Assembly: GCA_005883355.1 (NCBI GenBank)
Contig: VAXG01000036.1
Location: forward strand, 62,001 to 126,000
Length of the DNA: 64,000 nucleotides
Reading direction: 5' to 3'
DNA from: Actinomycetota bacterium
Lineage (GTDB): Bacteria; Actinomycetota; Thermoleophilia; Gaiellales; Gaiellaceae
The notes under the pieces: model-generated
Told to the model about the DNA's origin: nothing
The model's input: the letters and a program-made list of their open reading frames with translations, nothing else
Databases searched by the model: none
Shown: piece by piece, positions 40,651 to 50,607 of the stretch
Layout of the letters: each line of letters starts with the position of its first letter
Numbering within the stretch: position 1 is the first letter of the stretch
Made by a program: the position numbers and the translations under genes

Positions 40651-40780
40651 GGGTCAGACCCTTGCCGTTCTGGACGTCGCTCTGACCGACCGGCTCCTAA
40701 AGGCCAGGGTCAGACCCTGGCCTTTCGAGACCGTGACGGTCGGGACGTGACCGGAAGAGCTGGGGTCAGACCCTGGCCTT
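40651..40780. repeat. Cluster of GGGTCAGACCC palindromes
   Basis: Three copies in 130 bp: GGGTCAGACCC at 40651-40661, the perfect 21-nt palindrome with 9-bp arms GGCCAGGGT/ACCCTGGCC at 40702-40722, and GGGTCAGACCC with CTGGCCTTTCG on its right at 40763-40783. Copies 2 and 3 share CAGACCCTGGCCTTTCG. They lie between converging genes and match the repeat at 62.6 kb. Fold-back structure suggests a REP-like element that may also act as a terminator. Confidence 0.75.
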
Positions 40781-40793
40781 TCGGCACTAATCG

Positions 40794-40934
40794 CTACTCC
40801 CGAAAGCCCTGGGCGTCGAGCTTGGCCTGCGCTCGCTCGGCCAATTCGCGCGTGCGCTGGGCGTTAGCCAGGACGCGCTCGTGCCTTGCGTCCCGCTCCG
40901 CGCGTTCAGCTTTCGTCAGCTTCTTGTTCGCCAT
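40794..40934 (-). CDS. Small highly charged protein (46 aa)
   Basis: Short gene with a very good ribosome site (AGGAGGAGAC before the ATG). The product starts MANKKLTKAERAERDARHER and is a single amphipathic Lys/Arg/Glu helix to the end (GFRE). No hydrophobic segment. Unknown family; probably a small nucleic-acid- or ribosome-associated helix. It follows a 29-codon frame on the same strand by 16 bp. Confidence 0.65.
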   Translation of the reverse strand: MANKKLTKAERAERDARHERVLANAQRTRELAERAQAKLDAQGFRE

Positions 40935-40950
40935 CGTCTCCTCCTAGTAG

Positions 40951-41040
40951 TCACTCGATGTTCGTCAGTGCGACGGCGATGTCGCTCACGTTGAAGAGTA
41001 GGGCAACGACCTCGGCGCGCGCGATTAGCGGGTCTGGCAT
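40951..41040 (-). CDS. Possible 29-aa small protein
   Basis: Frame ATG 41040 to TGA 40951, product MPDPLIARAEVVALLFNVSD then IAVALTNIE, a plausible amphipathic helix. GAGG lies 9-10 nt before the ATG. It sits upstream of the 46-aa gene in an apparent two-gene mini-operon. Low information; could be a leader ORF. Confidence 0.35.
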   Translation of the reverse strand: MPDPLIARAEVVALLFNVSDIAVALTNIE

Positions 41041-41146
41041 TTGCTACAGCCTCTGCACGGGCGGGCCGCATCGCAATTCGCAAATTCAGACACGCCCCTG
41101 GGCGGGCAGAGGCTCGGTGAATGAATGCGTCGCGGCTAAGAAGGGA

Positions 41147-43009
41147 TCAACTCGAAGTTCGAGCCTGCTCGTACGCCACACGAGCCGCCTGGACGGCCTC
41201 GACTTCGGAGACCTCGGCCACGGGCACGTCCCACCAGCTGTCGTAGTCCGGCACTCCCGCGTAGCGGTCGACCTCGATCGCGAGCACCACGGTAGAGTCC
41301 TCGGCCTTCGCGGCCTCGAGCCCTGCGCGGAGCTCGTCGATGCTCCGACACCGAATCACTTTGGCCCCGAGCGACTCGGCATTCGCGGCGAGGTCCACCG
41401 GGAGCAGCGGCTTCGTCGGGTCGTCGGTATCCAGGCCGAGTGAACCGTTCTGCCGGTAGCGGTACTGCGTGCCGAAGCCGTCTGTGCCGAGCGAGCGGGA
41501 GAGGCTCCCGATCGAGCTGAACCCGTGATTGTCGACGAGCACGATCGTCAGCTTCAGGCCTTCCTGGATCGACGTGACGATCTCGCTCGAGAGCATGAGA
41601 TAGGAACCGTCGCCGACCATGACGTACACCTCGCGTTCCGGCGCCGCCATTTTCACGCCGAGCCCGCCGGCGATCTCGTAGCCCATGCACGAGTAGCCGT
41701 ACTCGACGTGGTAGCCCTTCGGATCGCGCGTTCGCCAGAGCTTGTGCAGGTCGCCGGGCATCGACCCGGCGGCACAGACGACGACGTCGGTGGGACGCGC
41801 CGCGTCGTTGACGGCGCCGATCACTTCGCTCTGGGCGGGAAGCGGGTCGTGGCCGAGCGCGTACAGCCGCGTGACCTCCTCGTCCCACTCCATGTTCAGC
41901 CGGGCAGCGAGCTCGCGGTACTCCGGCTCGACCTGGTGCCCTTCGACCGCAGCGGCCAGCCGCTCGAGCGTGACTCGCGCATCGGCGACCAGCGCGATCC
42001 CGTCGAGCTTCGCGGCGTCGAAGTCGGCGACGTTGATGTTGATGAAGCGCACATCCGGATTCCGGAACGCGGTTCTGGAAGCCGTCGTGAAGTCGGACCA
42101 GCGCGTGCCGATACCGATCACCACGTCCGCCTCCGCGGCGACCCGGTTCGCGGCGAACGTCCCTGTCGCGCCGATGGCCCCGAGCGACGCGGGCTGGTCG
42201 TAAGGCAGAGAGCCCTTCCCCGCCTGGGTCTCCGCGACCGGAATTCCGGTCTGTTCAGCGAAGGCGCGCAGCGCATCGGTCGCCTCCGAGTAGATGACGC
42301 CGCCGCCTGCCACGATCAGCGGTCGCTTCGCACTCCGGATGAGGGAGGCCGCCTCTGTCAGCAGGCCCGAGTCGGGCTCCGGCCTCGTCACGTGCCAGAC
42401 GCGCTTCGCAAGGAACTCGTCCGGGTAGTCGTACGCCTCCACCTGCACGTCCTGGGGGAAGGCAAGCGTCGCGGCTCCCGTCTCGGCCTGGTTCACGAGC
42501 ACTCGCATAGCTGCGGGCGCTGCCGCCAGCACTTGCTCCGGCCGCTCGATGCGATCGAAGTAACGCGAAACCGGCTGCAGCGCGTCGTTGACGGAGACGT
42601 CGCCGCGCGCCGGCACCTCGAGCTGTTGCAACACGGGATCGGGCCGCCGCGACGCGAACACGTCGCCGGGGAGAAGCAGCACCGGGAGCCTGTTCACGGT
42701 GGCAAGAGCCGCTCCCGTGACGAGATTCGTCGCCCCCGGGCCGATCGACGTCGTGCACGCTAGCGTGGCGAGGCGGTTCTTCGTTCTGGCGAAACCGACG
42801 GCGGTGTGCACCATCGCCTGTTCGTTGCGGGCCTGGTAGTAGGTCAACAGATCCGGATACTGGTAGAGCGCCTCCCCGATTCCCGCGACGTTCCCGTGCC
42901 CGAAGATCCCGAAGCAACCAGCAAAGAACCGCCGCTCGACGCCGTCGCGCTCGACGTGCTGCGCTGCGAGAAAGCGAATGAGAGCCTGGGCCGCGGTTAT
43001 TCGAGGCAC
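41147..43009 (-). CDS. iolD: 3D-(3,5/4)-trihydroxycyclohexane-1,2-dione hydrolase
   Basis: A 620-residue thiamine-diphosphate enzyme that opens the ring of the diketone made by IolE. The N-terminal block (RFFAGCFGIFGHGNVAGIGEAL, YYQARNEQAMVHTAVGFA) is diagnostic for IolD, with the ThDP Glu in the second segment. The ThDP/metal motif GDGSYLMLSSEIV to VDNHGFSSIGS is intact. Length is normal. Start GTG 43009. It is divergent, by 57 bp, from the aldehyde dehydrogenase operon. Confidence 0.94.
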   Translation of the reverse strand: MPRITAAQALIRFLAAQHVERDGVERRFFAGCFGIFGHGNVAGIGEALYQYPDLLTYYQARNEQAMVHTAVGFARTKNRLATLACTTSIGPGATNLVTGAALATVNRLPVLLLPGDVFASRRPDPVLQQLEVPARGDVSVNDALQPVSRYFDRIERPEQVLAAAPAAMRVLVNQAETGAATLAFPQDVQVEAYDYPDEFLAKRVWHVTRPEPDSGLLTEAASLIRSAKRPLIVAGGGVIYSEATDALRAFAEQTGIPVAETQAGKGSLPYDQPASLGAIGATGTFAANRVAAEADVVIGIGTRWSDFTTASRTAFRNPDVRFININVADFDAAKLDGIALVADARVTLERLAAAVEGHQVEPEYRELAARLNMEWDEEVTRLYALGHDPLPAQSEVIGAVNDAARPTDVVVCAAGSMPGDLHKLWRTRDPKGYHVEYGYSCMGYEIAGGLGVKMAAPEREVYVMVGDGSYLMLSSEIVTSIQEGLKLTIVLVDNHGFSSIGSLSRSLGTDGFGTQYRYRQNGSLGLDTDDPTKPLLPVDLAANAESLGAKVIRCRSIDELRAGLEAAKAEDSTVVLAIEVDRYAGVPDYDSWWDVPVAEVSEVEAVQAARVAYEQARTSS

Positions 43010-43066
43010 GGTCCAACTCTCTCAAAAACGGTACGGTCGCCCCAGGCGTTCGAAAGGAGCTTCCTC

Positions 43067-44527
43067 ATGGCCGTCACGGTCCGTACTCTCGAGAACTTCA
43101 TCGGCGGCGAGTGGGTCGCGTCTACAGGCGAGAGCGCCCGCGCCGTCGTCTCTCCTGTCACCGGCGAGACACTCGCCGAAGCGCCGAACGCGAGCACCGA
43201 GGACGTCGACCGCGCAGTGGCGGCGGCCCGGGCAGCCCAGCCGAAATGGGCTGCGCTCTCGGCCTGGGAACGGGCGAGGACCTGCCACGCGATCGCCGAC
43301 CTGATCAGCGAGCGCCGTGAGGATTTTGCGCGGGAGCTGTCCCTCGAGCAGGGCAAGCCGTACGCCGCCGAGGCCCTCGGCGACATCGACGAGACCGCAG
43401 AGAACTTCCGCATCGCCGCCGAGGACGTGAAGCGGATGGAGACGGCGATCATCCCGTCGCAGGATCCGAACAAGCGAATCCTCACGTTTCGCAAGCCGAA
43501 CGGGGTCTACGCGGGGATCACGCCCTGGAACTTCCCCACGCTGATTCCGGTCGAGCTGATCGCGCCAGGGATCGCGGTGGGTAACACCATCGTGATGAAG
43601 CCGTCGGAGTGGACGCCGATCGCGATGGCGAACTTCATGCAGATCATGGCCGACGCAGGTCTCCCGGAAGGCGTCGTCAACGTGGTCTACGGCGGCGGCG
43701 ACGTCGGCGAGTGCCTTGTCACGCATCCCGATGTCGACTGCGTCGGCTTCGTCGGCTCCTATCCCACCGCGGAGAAGATCGTCCGCGCCGCCGGCCTCAA
43801 GCGTTCTCTGATCGAAGCGAGCGGCAACGGGCCCGTCGTCGTCTGCGAGGACGCCGACCTCGAGCGCGCCGCGCAGGGCGCCGTCTTCGGCGGCTTCTTC
43901 TGCGCGGGGCAGGTGTGCTGTGCGACCGAGCGGGTGCTCGTGCACGAGGGAGTGCACGACGCGTTCCTCGACGAGGTGCTGAGGGCGGCTGCGGGCTGGC
44001 GACTCGGCGACCCGTTCGACGACGCCACCACGGTCGGCCCGATGAACAACGAGCCGACCGCCCTGAAGATGGATCGTCATCTCGAAGACGCCGTCGACAA
44101 AGGAGCAAATGTGGTCCTCGGAGGCTCGCGTGCAGGAGACCGCCCCACTCACCTGTACTACGAGCCGACGGTCATCACGGACGTCGGCGTCGACACGCTC
44201 ATCAACCAGCAGGAGACGTTCGGTCCGATCGTGCCGCTGATCCGCGTCCGCTCCGACGAAGAGGCCCTGGCCGTCGCGAACGATTCGCACCTCGGTCTGC
44301 AGGCCGCCGTGTACACGTCGAGCCTGAAGCGCGCGTTTCGCTACGTCGACAACCTGCGCGTCGGCAATGTCGTCGTGAACGACTCGACCGACTACTGGGA
44401 AGCGCACGAGCCCTTCGGCGGCGCGTCCGGCACGCAGAGCGGTTGGGGCCGCATCGGCGGCCGATACACGATGCTCGACATGAGTGACCTGAAGACCGTT
44501 GTGCTCGATGTCGGAGGCCTTGAGTAA
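43067..44527 (+). CDS. Aldehyde dehydrogenase family protein in inositol cluster
   Basis: A 486-residue NAD(P)-dependent aldehyde dehydrogenase. Asn155 in TPWNFP, Glu250 in SLIEASGNGP and catalytic Cys284 in GQVCC are all present. The start follows AAAGGAG. By position it could do the IolA (malonate-semialdehyde dehydrogenase) step, but the sequence lacks the GGAKNH-type motif of MmsA/IolA, so I keep the general name. It is first gene of the operon with a dehydrogenase and a sugar importer. Confidence 0.88.
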   Translation: MAVTVRTLENFIGGEWVASTGESARAVVSPVTGETLAEAPNASTEDVDRAVAAARAAQPKWAALSAWERARTCHAIADLISERREDFARELSLEQGKPYAAEALGDIDETAENFRIAAEDVKRMETAIIPSQDPNKRILTFRKPNGVYAGITPWNFPTLIPVELIAPGIAVGNTIVMKPSEWTPIAMANFMQIMADAGLPEGVVNVVYGGGDVGECLVTHPDVDCVGFVGSYPTAEKIVRAAGLKRSLIEASGNGPVVVCEDADLERAAQGAVFGGFFCAGQVCCATERVLVHEGVHDAFLDEVLRAAAGWRLGDPFDDATTVGPMNNEPTALKMDRHLEDAVDKGANVVLGGSRAGDRPTHLYYEPTVITDVGVDTLINQQETFGPIVPLIRVRSDEEALAVANDSHLGLQAAVYTSSLKRAFRYVDNLRVGNVVVNDSTDYWEAHEPFGGASGTQSGWGRIGGRYTMLDMSDLKTVVLDVGGLE

Positions 44528-45551
44528 GCAACTCGCAGTGGGCGTCGTCGGCCTGGGCAGGATCGGCACGCACCACGTCCACACCCTGCTAGGCCTCGAC
44601 GGCGTCTCGATATCGGTGACCGACGCCGATCCCGAGCGAGCCCGGCGAGTTGCGGACGAGCTCGGCGTCCAGGCCGTAGCGACACCCGAGGCGTTGCTGG
44701 AGGCCGGTGTGGATGCGCTCGTGATCGCAACGTCGACACCGAGCCACGCGCCGCTGCTCCAATTGGCCGCCGCATCAGCGGTGGCAGCATTCTGCGAGAA
44801 GCCTGTCGCCCTCGATCTCGGAACCCTGGATCGTGTGCGTGACGCGGTCGAGCGCGCCGGGATCGTCGTGCAGGTCGGTTTCCAGCGCCGCTTCGATGCG
44901 GGCTACGAAGCAGCGAGGGAAGCCGTGGTCGCGGGCGACGTCGGGAAGATCCTGGTCATGCGTGCCGCGACGCACGACCCGGTTCCCCCGCCCGCGGAGT
45001 ACATCGCCGCGTCCGGCGGCATCTTCGCCGACCTCCACATCCACGACTTCGACGCGGTCCGCTTCGTCAGCGGCGAGGAGATCACGCAGGTCTACGCGGA
45101 CGGCGCCGCACTCGACGCGCCCTGGGTGGACGAGCTCGACGACGCCGACGTCGCAGCGGCGATCCTCCGGCTGTCAGGCGGCGGCCTCGTGATCGTCTCC
45201 GGCACCCGCCGCGATCCGCTCGGCTACGACGTCCGGCTCGAGGTCTTCGGCACCGCCCACAGCATCGCGGTCGGGACCGACACCCGTAGCCCGCTCCGTT
45301 CGGTGGAGCCGGGCGCCACGCGCCCACAGGTCCCGGCGTACCGAGATTTCTGGGATCGCTTCGAGTCTGCCTACCGAAAAGAGCTGGCCGCCTTCGTCGA
45401 GACCGTCCGCGCCGGTGCTCCGAGCCCTTGCCCACTGGCGGAGGCCCGCGCGGCTCTGGCAGTCGCGCTGGCCGCCGAGCGGTCGCGCGCCGAACGCCGC
45501 CCCATCACGATCGAAGAGGTGGGACTAGCGCCGGAACCCCCAAACGGTTGA
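44508..45551 (+). CDS. iolG: Inositol 2-dehydrogenase-like Gfo/Idh/MocA protein
   Basis: A ~347-residue dehydrogenase: LAVGVVGLGRIGTHHVHTLL (NAD fold), AAFCEKPVALDLG (Lys), VQVGFQRRFDAGYEAA and GGIFADLHIHDFDAVRFV with the Asp-His catalytic pair of myo-inositol dehydrogenases. The gene overlaps the aldehyde dehydrogenase end by 20 bp; ATG 44508 is used, but TTG 44520 is possible. Of the four Gfo/Idh/MocA genes in the window this looks most like IolG, and it leads into the importer genes. Confidence 0.82.
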   Translation: MSEALSKQLAVGVVGLGRIGTHHVHTLLGLDGVSISVTDADPERARRVADELGVQAVATPEALLEAGVDALVIATSTPSHAPLLQLAAASAVAAFCEKPVALDLGTLDRVRDAVERAGIVVQVGFQRRFDAGYEAAREAVVAGDVGKILVMRAATHDPVPPPAEYIAASGGIFADLHIHDFDAVRFVSGEEITQVYADGAALDAPWVDELDDADVAAAILRLSGGGLVIVSGTRRDPLGYDVRLEVFGTAHSIAVGTDTRSPLRSVEPGATRPQVPAYRDFWDRFESAYRKELAAFVETVRAGAPSPCPLAEARAALAVALAAERSRAERRPITIEEVGLAPEPPNG

Positions 45552-45586
45552 GAATCGTCATAGCAGCCAACCGGGAAAGGAGATTC

Positions 45587-46591
45587 ATGGACAAGGACTT
45601 CATCGACGAGGAGCTCACCCAGCTGTCACGGAAGGGGTTGTTCCTCAAGGGAGGCGCCGCAGCGGCGGGACTCACGGTGCTCGGCTCACCCGCGGCTGCA
45701 GCGTTCGGAGCGAGCAACGCATCGACGTTCAAGGTCGCGATCGTCACACACGGGGACACCGGGTCGTTCTGGTCGGTCTTCAAGAAGGGCGTCGACCAGG
45801 CCGCGAAGGATCTGAAGTCGCGAGGCGTGAGCGTGACCCAGGTCTACGCGAACAACAACGTTCCGAACCAGGTTGCCGGGATCAACGCCGCAGTCGCAAG
45901 CGGCGCCAAGGTGATCGCGACCTCGGTGCCCGACGCAAGCGCGCTCAAGGACCCTCTCCGCAAGGCTTCGAACAAGGGGATCGAGATCATCACCGTGAAC
46001 TCCGGCCTCGGCGCTTTCGACTCTCTGCCGACGTACGAGGTGCACATCGGGCAGACGGAGGACGTTGCCGGCAAGGGCGCCGGCAAGCAGTTCAAGAAGG
46101 CCGGCGCGAAGAAGGTGCTGATCGTCATCCACGAGGCGAGCAACTCGGCCCTCGTGCAGCGTGCTTCCGGTGTGAAGTCGGTCCTCGGCGCAAGCAACGT
46201 GAAGGTCATCACGATCCCGAATGCGAAGTCGGACATCCCGGGAACGAAGGCGAAGGTGAAGGCGGCCTTCAACGCGGACAAGAGCCTCGACAGTTTCCTC
46301 GGGCTCGACCCCGACGTGACGATCCCGTGCCTGTCCTCGGTTCCGAAGGGCACGAAGGTCGGGACGTTCGACGTCGGCGGCTCGATCAAGCAGATCCAGG
46401 CCGGCAAGATGCTGTTCGCGATCGACCAGCAGCAGTACCTGCAGGGCTACCTGCCGGTCGTCTTCGCCGTCCTGTACCAGACGAACCTCAACACAGTCGG
46501 AAACGGTGCGCCGGTGCTGACCGGTCCCGGCATCATCAACAAGGCGAATGCGGCGAAGATCGCCGCACTCGCAAAGAAGGGCACTCGCTAG
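45587..46591 (+). CDS. Sugar (inositol?)-binding protein of CUT2 ABC importer
   Basis: A 334-residue exported protein. The N-terminus MDKDFIDEELTQLSRKGLFLKGGAA with a following Ala-rich hydrophobic core resembles a Tat-type signal, although RK replaces RR. The mature part (TFKVAIVTHGDTGSFWSVFKKGVDQAA) is of the periplasmic-binding-protein type 1 fold. AAAGGAG lies before the ATG. It precedes permease and ATPase genes; by context it may bind myo-inositol or a derivative. Confidence 0.9.
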   Translation: MDKDFIDEELTQLSRKGLFLKGGAAAAGLTVLGSPAAAAFGASNASTFKVAIVTHGDTGSFWSVFKKGVDQAAKDLKSRGVSVTQVYANNNVPNQVAGINAAVASGAKVIATSVPDASALKDPLRKASNKGIEIITVNSGLGAFDSLPTYEVHIGQTEDVAGKGAGKQFKKAGAKKVLIVIHEASNSALVQRASGVKSVLGASNVKVITIPNAKSDIPGTKAKVKAAFNADKSLDSFLGLDPDVTIPCLSSVPKGTKVGTFDVGGSIKQIQAGKMLFAIDQQQYLQGYLPVVFAVLYQTNLNTVGNGAPVLTGPGIINKANAAKIAALAKKGTR

Positions 46592-46593
46592 CT

Positions 46594-46625
46594 GATAGGG
46601 GCAGCCCGTGCGGGCTGCCCCTATC
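46594..46625 (+). terminator. Intercistronic hairpin between binding protein and permease
   Basis: A perfect 14-bp stem (GATAGGGGCAGCCC / GGGCTGCCCCTATC) with loop GTGC, starting 3 bp after the binding-protein stop and ending 16 bp before the permease start. No T-run. Such hairpins usually protect the upstream mRNA and lower downstream expression, which fits a binding protein needed in excess. Confidence 0.8.
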
Positions 46626-46641
46626 CAACTGAAGACCGAGA

Positions 46642-47691
46642 ATGGCCGAGACCGCAGCCCCGAAGGTCGCCCCGGACGAACGCCTCGTTCGGGTCGGGCC
46701 CCTCGCCGGGCTGCTGACGCGCCCGGACATCGGAGCGTTCCTCGGCGCGGTCGCGGTTTTCTTCGCGTTCGGGTACTTCGCCCGCTCCGTGAACTGGATC
46801 GGCGATCCTGGGATTGCGGCCGGGTGGACCGACCAGGCGGCGCAGTACGGGATCGTCGCCGTGCCGGTGGCTCTCCTGATGATCGGCGGCGAGTTCGATC
46901 TCTCCGCCGGCGTGATGATCGGCAGCTCGGGCCTGCTGCTCGGCTATCTGACGACGTTCAAGCACATGAACGTCTGGCCCGCGATGGTGCTGGTGCTGGT
47001 GTTCGGCCTCGTGATCGGCTTGATCAACGGGCTGACAGTGGTCAGGACGAGGCTGCCGAGCTTCATCGTCACGCTCGCGACCTTCTTCGTCTTACAAGGT
47101 GTGAACGCAGCCGGGACGCTGAAGCTGACGGGACAGACGGCCATCCAGGACATCGACACGGCCCGCGGGTTCAACTCCGCTCGCAGGATCTTCGCGGGCG
47201 ACCTGACGCATTACGGCTTCAAGGTCAAGGTGCTCTGGTGGATCGGGATCACGCTCACCGGAGCGTGGCTGCTGGCGAAAACACGCTTCGGCAACTGGAT
47301 CTACAGCGCCGGCGGCGAGCCCAACGCCGCCCGCAACGTGGGCGTACCGGTCGCGCGCACGAAGATCGCGCTGTTCATGATGACCTCCACCATCGCATCG
47401 CTGATGGGAATCATCGAGGCCCTGGAGCTTAGGTCGATGCAGGCGAAGGAAGGCATCGGCCTCGAGTTCATCTTCATCATCTGCGCCGTCGTCGGCGGCT
47501 GTCTCCTCACCGGCGGCTTTGGCTCGGTGATCGGGACCTTGTTCGGCGCGGCGATGCTCGGCATGGTCCAGCTCGGGATCATCGACGCGCAATGGGACAG
47601 CAACTGGACCTTCACGTTCCAGGGCGGAATCCTCTTCGCAGCGGTCATGCTCAATACGCTGATACGAAGCCGCGCGCAGAAAGCGAGATGA
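46642..47691 (+). CDS. CUT2 sugar ABC transporter permease (RbsC family)
   Basis: A 349-residue membrane protein with about ten hydrophobic segments. Family signature [20 protein letters not shown] near 75-94, later [31 protein letters not shown]. It lies between the binding protein and ATPase genes, with an ATGA overlap to the latter. Cluster context suggests inositol uptake. Confidence 0.9.
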   Translation: MAETAAPKVAPDERLVRVGPLAGLLTRPDIGAFLGAVAVFFAFGYFARSVNWIGDPGIAAGWTDQAAQYGIVAVPVALLMIGGEFDLSAGVMIGSSGLLLGYLTTFKHMNVWPAMVLVLVFGLVIGLINGLTVVRTRLPSFIVTLATFFVLQGVNAAGTLKLTGQTAIQDIDTARGFNSARRIFAGDLTHYGFKVKVLWWIGITLTGAWLLAKTRFGNWIYSAGGEPNAARNVGVPVARTKIALFMMTSTIASLMGIIEALELRSMQAKEGIGLEFIFIICAVVGGCLLTGGFGSVIGTLFGAAMLGMVQLGIIDAQWDSNWTFTFQGGILFAAVMLNTLIRSRAQKAR

Positions 47692-48479
47692 CGATGGCGC
47701 ACCTCCTGGAAGCCGACCACATCTCCAAGTACTACGGGAACATCGTCGCGCTGAACGACATCTCGACGTACGTCGACGCCGGCGAGGTCACCTGCATCCT
47801 CGGCGACAACGGCGCGGGCAAGTCCAGCTTCATCAAGATCCTCTCCGGAGTACACCAGGCGGACAAGGGCCGGCTGCTCGTCGAAGGTGAAGAGGTGCAC
47901 TTCACGTCGCCGCGCGACGCGCGCGCAGCAGGCATTGCGACGGTCTACCAGGACCTGGCAATGGTGCCGCTGATGTCGATCTGGCGGAACTTCTTCCTCG
48001 GCGCAGAGCCCCGGAAGGGCTTCGGCCCCCTGCAATGGTTCGACTCCGGCAAGGCCAAGAGCATCGTTCGTCGAGAGCTGAGCGAGATGGGCATCGACAT
48101 CCGCGACCCCGATCAGGCAGTCGGAACGCTTTCGGGCGGGGAGCGGCAGTCCGTCGCGATCGCGCGGGCCGTCTACTTCGGCGCACGCGTGCTGATTCTC
48201 GACGAGCCGACGTCGGCGCTCGGTGTGAAGCAGGCGGGGGTCGTCCTCAAGTACATCCTGCAGGCGCGCGAACGGGGCGTCGCAGTCATCTTCATTACGC
48301 ACAACCCGCATCACGCGTACCCGGTCGGCGACCGCTTCGTGATCCTGAACCGTGGCCAGAGCCTCGGCGCATTCGAGAAGTCCGAGATCGACCGGCAGGA
48401 GCTCGTGCGCCTGATGGCAGGCGGCAAGGAACTGGCGGAGCTCGAGCACGAGCTCGAGGCGATCAAGGTCGAGGTCTAA
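47688..48479 (+). CDS. CUT2 sugar ABC transporter ATP-binding protein (single domain)
   Basis: A 263-residue ATPase: Walker [18 protein letters not shown]-loop [20 protein letters not shown], signature [15 protein letters not shown], Walker [14 protein letters not shown]-loop [11 protein letters not shown]. Half the length of RbsA because it has only one nucleotide-binding domain, like the other CUT2 ATPase in this window. Ends the inositol operon and overlaps the convergent c-di-GMP gene. Confidence 0.9.
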   Translation: MTMAHLLEADHISKYYGNIVALNDISTYVDAGEVTCILGDNGAGKSSFIKILSGVHQADKGRLLVEGEEVHFTSPRDARAAGIATVYQDLAMVPLMSIWRNFFLGAEPRKGFGPLQWFDSGKAKSIVRRELSEMGIDIRDPDQAVGTLSGGERQSVAIARAVYFGARVLILDEPTSALGVKQAGVVLKYILQARERGVAVIFITHNPHHAYPVGDRFVILNRGQSLGAFEKSEIDRQELVRLMAGGKELAELEHELEAIKVEV

Positions 48480-50221
48480 CCGACGCTGGACTCGACCGTG
48501 TCGCCCGAGAGCGCCTGCGTCGCCGCCGCCGCCGCCGCAGGACGGCCGAAGTGGAACCCCTGCGCGCCATGGCAGCCGAGGCCCTGCACGATTCCCTGCT
48601 GAGCATCCCGCTCGATTCCCTCCGCCACGAGTTGGAGCCCGAGCGCCTTCCCCAGCCCCACGATTCCCTCGAGGAGTGCGAGGTCGGCGGCGCCGCTGTC
48701 GATCTTGGCCGTGAAGCTGCGGTCGATCTTGACGATGTCGACCGGGAGACGCTGAAGATAGGTGAGCGATGCGTAGCCCGTGCCGAAGTCGTCGAGGGCG
48801 AGCTTGACGCCTCGGTCCTTCAGGGCGTTGAGCTGCTGCTCGGCCCGCTCGCCGCTTGCGACGAGCACGCTCTCGGTCAGCTCGAGTGTCAGCAGGTGCG
48901 GGGGCAAGTCGGCGCGCTCGAGTGCGTTGTCGACGTGATCCACGAACTCCGGATGCTGAAGCTGCCGGGCGGAGACGTTTACCGCGATCTCGAGGTCACG
49001 ACCGAGCAGCTCGCGAAGGCGGGAGGCGTAGAAGCAGGCCTCGAGCAAGACCCAGCGTCCGATCTGCACGATCAGCCCTGACTCCTCAGCCAAGGGGATG
49101 AAGTCGAGCGGCGGTATCTCTCCGAGCGTCGGGTGTTGCCAGCGGAGCAGTGCTTCGAGGCCGACGACCTCGAACGGATCGAGGTTGACCACCGGCTGGT
49201 AGGCGAGGCTGAACTCCTTTTCCACGATCGCCTCTCGCAGCTCCGCGATCCGCTTGAAACGGTTGAGAGCCGTTTGATCCAGGTCGTCGTCGTAGAAGGC
49301 GTAGTCCACGTCCCCGTGAAGCTTCGCGCGGTACATCGCAGCGTCCGCCTGCTTGAGGAGCTCGGTGCCGCTGCTGCCGAGAGCGATGCCCACGCTCGCC
49401 GTGAGTGAGAGGTGCCGTCCCGCGACGTCGATCGGCGCGGTGATCTGCTCGAGCAGACGCTCGGCGACGATCGCGGCCTCCGCCGGCTCGCGGACTGCCG
49501 TCAGCAGGACGGCGAACTCGTCACCGCCGAGCCGCGCCACCGAGTCGCCCGCCCGGATCACGCTCTTCAAGCGCCCGCCGAGCGCGGCAAGCACTTCGTC
49601 GCCGACGCTGTGCCCGTGCTGGTCGTTGATCTGCTTGAACTCGTTGAGGTCGACGAAGACGACCGCCGTGCCGGCTCCGTCCTCCGTCCGCATCGCGACT
49701 GCATGCTCGAGCTGCTCGTGGAAGAAGGCACGGTTTGCGAGCCCGGTGAGCGGATCGAAGAGTGCCTGTAAACGGAGTTGCTCCTGGAGCTCACGCTCCG
49801 CCGTGATGTCGAGCAGGTAGCCCTGGAGGTAGAGCGGCTCACCGGCGTCGTCGAGAACGATGACGCCGTCGTCGCGAACCCAGACGACCCGCCCGTCGCG
49901 GGCGACGAGGCGGTACTCGAGTCTCAGCGGCTCGTGGGTTCGGTGGGTGCGGGCATGTGCCGCGAGCACGCGATCGCGATCGTCCGGGTGCAGCGTGCGC
50001 ACGAAGAGGTTCGGATCGTCGCGCCACTCCTCGACCGTGTACCCGAGCAGCGGTTCGATCTGGCCGCTCGTGAAGATGTTCGAGCTGCCTTCGTCCAGAG
50101 CGTCTACGTAGACCACGAGCGGCAGTTGCTCGACGAGCGTGCGGTAACGCCGCTCGATCTCCCGAGCCTCGTCTGCCGCCACCGCCGCCGCGGTGGTCCC
50201 ACGATCGACGCCGCAGTCCAC
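48476..50221 (-). CDS. PAS-GGDEF-EAL cyclic-di-GMP enzyme
   Basis: A 581-residue cytoplasmic signalling protein. PAS domain ~20-150 ([20 protein letters not shown] to [10 protein letters not shown]), GGDEF domain ~155-315 with [11 protein letters not shown] and [12 protein letters not shown] (active-site GGDEF intact), and EAL domain ~330-575 with [36 protein letters not shown] and LVAEGIE. Both the cyclase and phosphodiesterase signatures look complete, so it could be bifunctional. No membrane segment; the PAS presumably senses a soluble cue. Monocistronic. Confidence 0.94.
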   Translation of the reverse strand: MDCGVDRGTTAAAVAADEAREIERRYRTLVEQLPLVVYVDALDEGSSNIFTSGQIEPLLGYTVEEWRDDPNLFVRTLHPDDRDRVLAAHARTHRTHEPLRLEYRLVARDGRVVWVRDDGVIVLDDAGEPLYLQGYLLDITAERELQEQLRLQALFDPLTGLANRAFFHEQLEHAVAMRTEDGAGTAVVFVDLNEFKQINDQHGHSVGDEVLAALGGRLKSVIRAGDSVARLGGDEFAVLLTAVREPAEAAIVAERLLEQITAPIDVAGRHLSLTASVGIALGSSGTELLKQADAAMYRAKLHGDVDYAFYDDDLDQTALNRFKRIAELREAIVEKEFSLAYQPVVNLDPFEVVGLEALLRWQHPTLGEIPPLDFIPLAEESGLIVQIGRWVLLEACFYASRLRELLGRDLEIAVNVSARQLQHPEFVDHVDNALERADLPPHLLTLELTESVLVASGERAEQQLNALKDRGVKLALDDFGTGYASLTYLQRLPVDIVKIDRSFTAKIDSGAADLALLEGIVGLGKALGLQLVAEGIERDAQQGIVQGLGCHGAQGFHFGRPAAAAAATQALSGDTVESSVG

Positions 50222-50334
50222 CAGACCGAAATCGGGCCGAACGGGTCAGTTGCAGTCACTCCAAAGGGTGATTCGTCGCACCTGCTCCCGCCTGAGCTAG
50301 GGTCGCCGCCGTCCATACGAGAGGAGCGGCACCG

Positions 50335-50598
50335 ATGTCCGCCTTCATCATCACCAGGATCCACGTTGGCGACTACGACGCGTGGAGGCCGATGTTCGAC
50401 CAGGATCGCCCCCAAGCACGCGAGAAGGCAACGGTCCAGCGCGTCTTCCGCAACGTCGACGATCCGAACCACGTGTTCATCTTCCTCGAGTTCACATCCG
50501 TGGAAGACGCGGAGGAAGCGCGAGGACGGCTCGTCGAGTCAAGGGTTCTCGACCGGTTCGACGACAAGCACGGGCCGAACGTCGTCCAAGAAGCCTGA
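50335..50598 (+). CDS. Small dimeric alpha/beta-barrel protein (ABM/cyclase-like)
   Basis: An 87-residue protein, SAFIITRIHVGDYDAWRPMFDQD then VFRNVDDPNHVFIFLEFTSVEDAEEARGRL. The ferredoxin-like strand-helix-strand pattern matches the dimeric alpha-beta barrel group of small monooxygenases and cyclases of unknown substrate. GAGAGGAG precedes the ATG. Convergent with the MATE gene. Confidence 0.75.
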   Translation: MSAFIITRIHVGDYDAWRPMFDQDRPQAREKATVQRVFRNVDDPNHVFIFLEFTSVEDAEEARGRLVESRVLDRFDDKHGPNVVQEA

Positions 50599-50607
50599 CG
50601 CCGACGC

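Noticed and set aside
41049-41113. Inverted repeat GCCTCTGC/GCAGAGGC upstream of iolD's end
   Set aside because: 8-bp arms separated by about 49 bp; too weak and widely spaced to call a terminator or operator.
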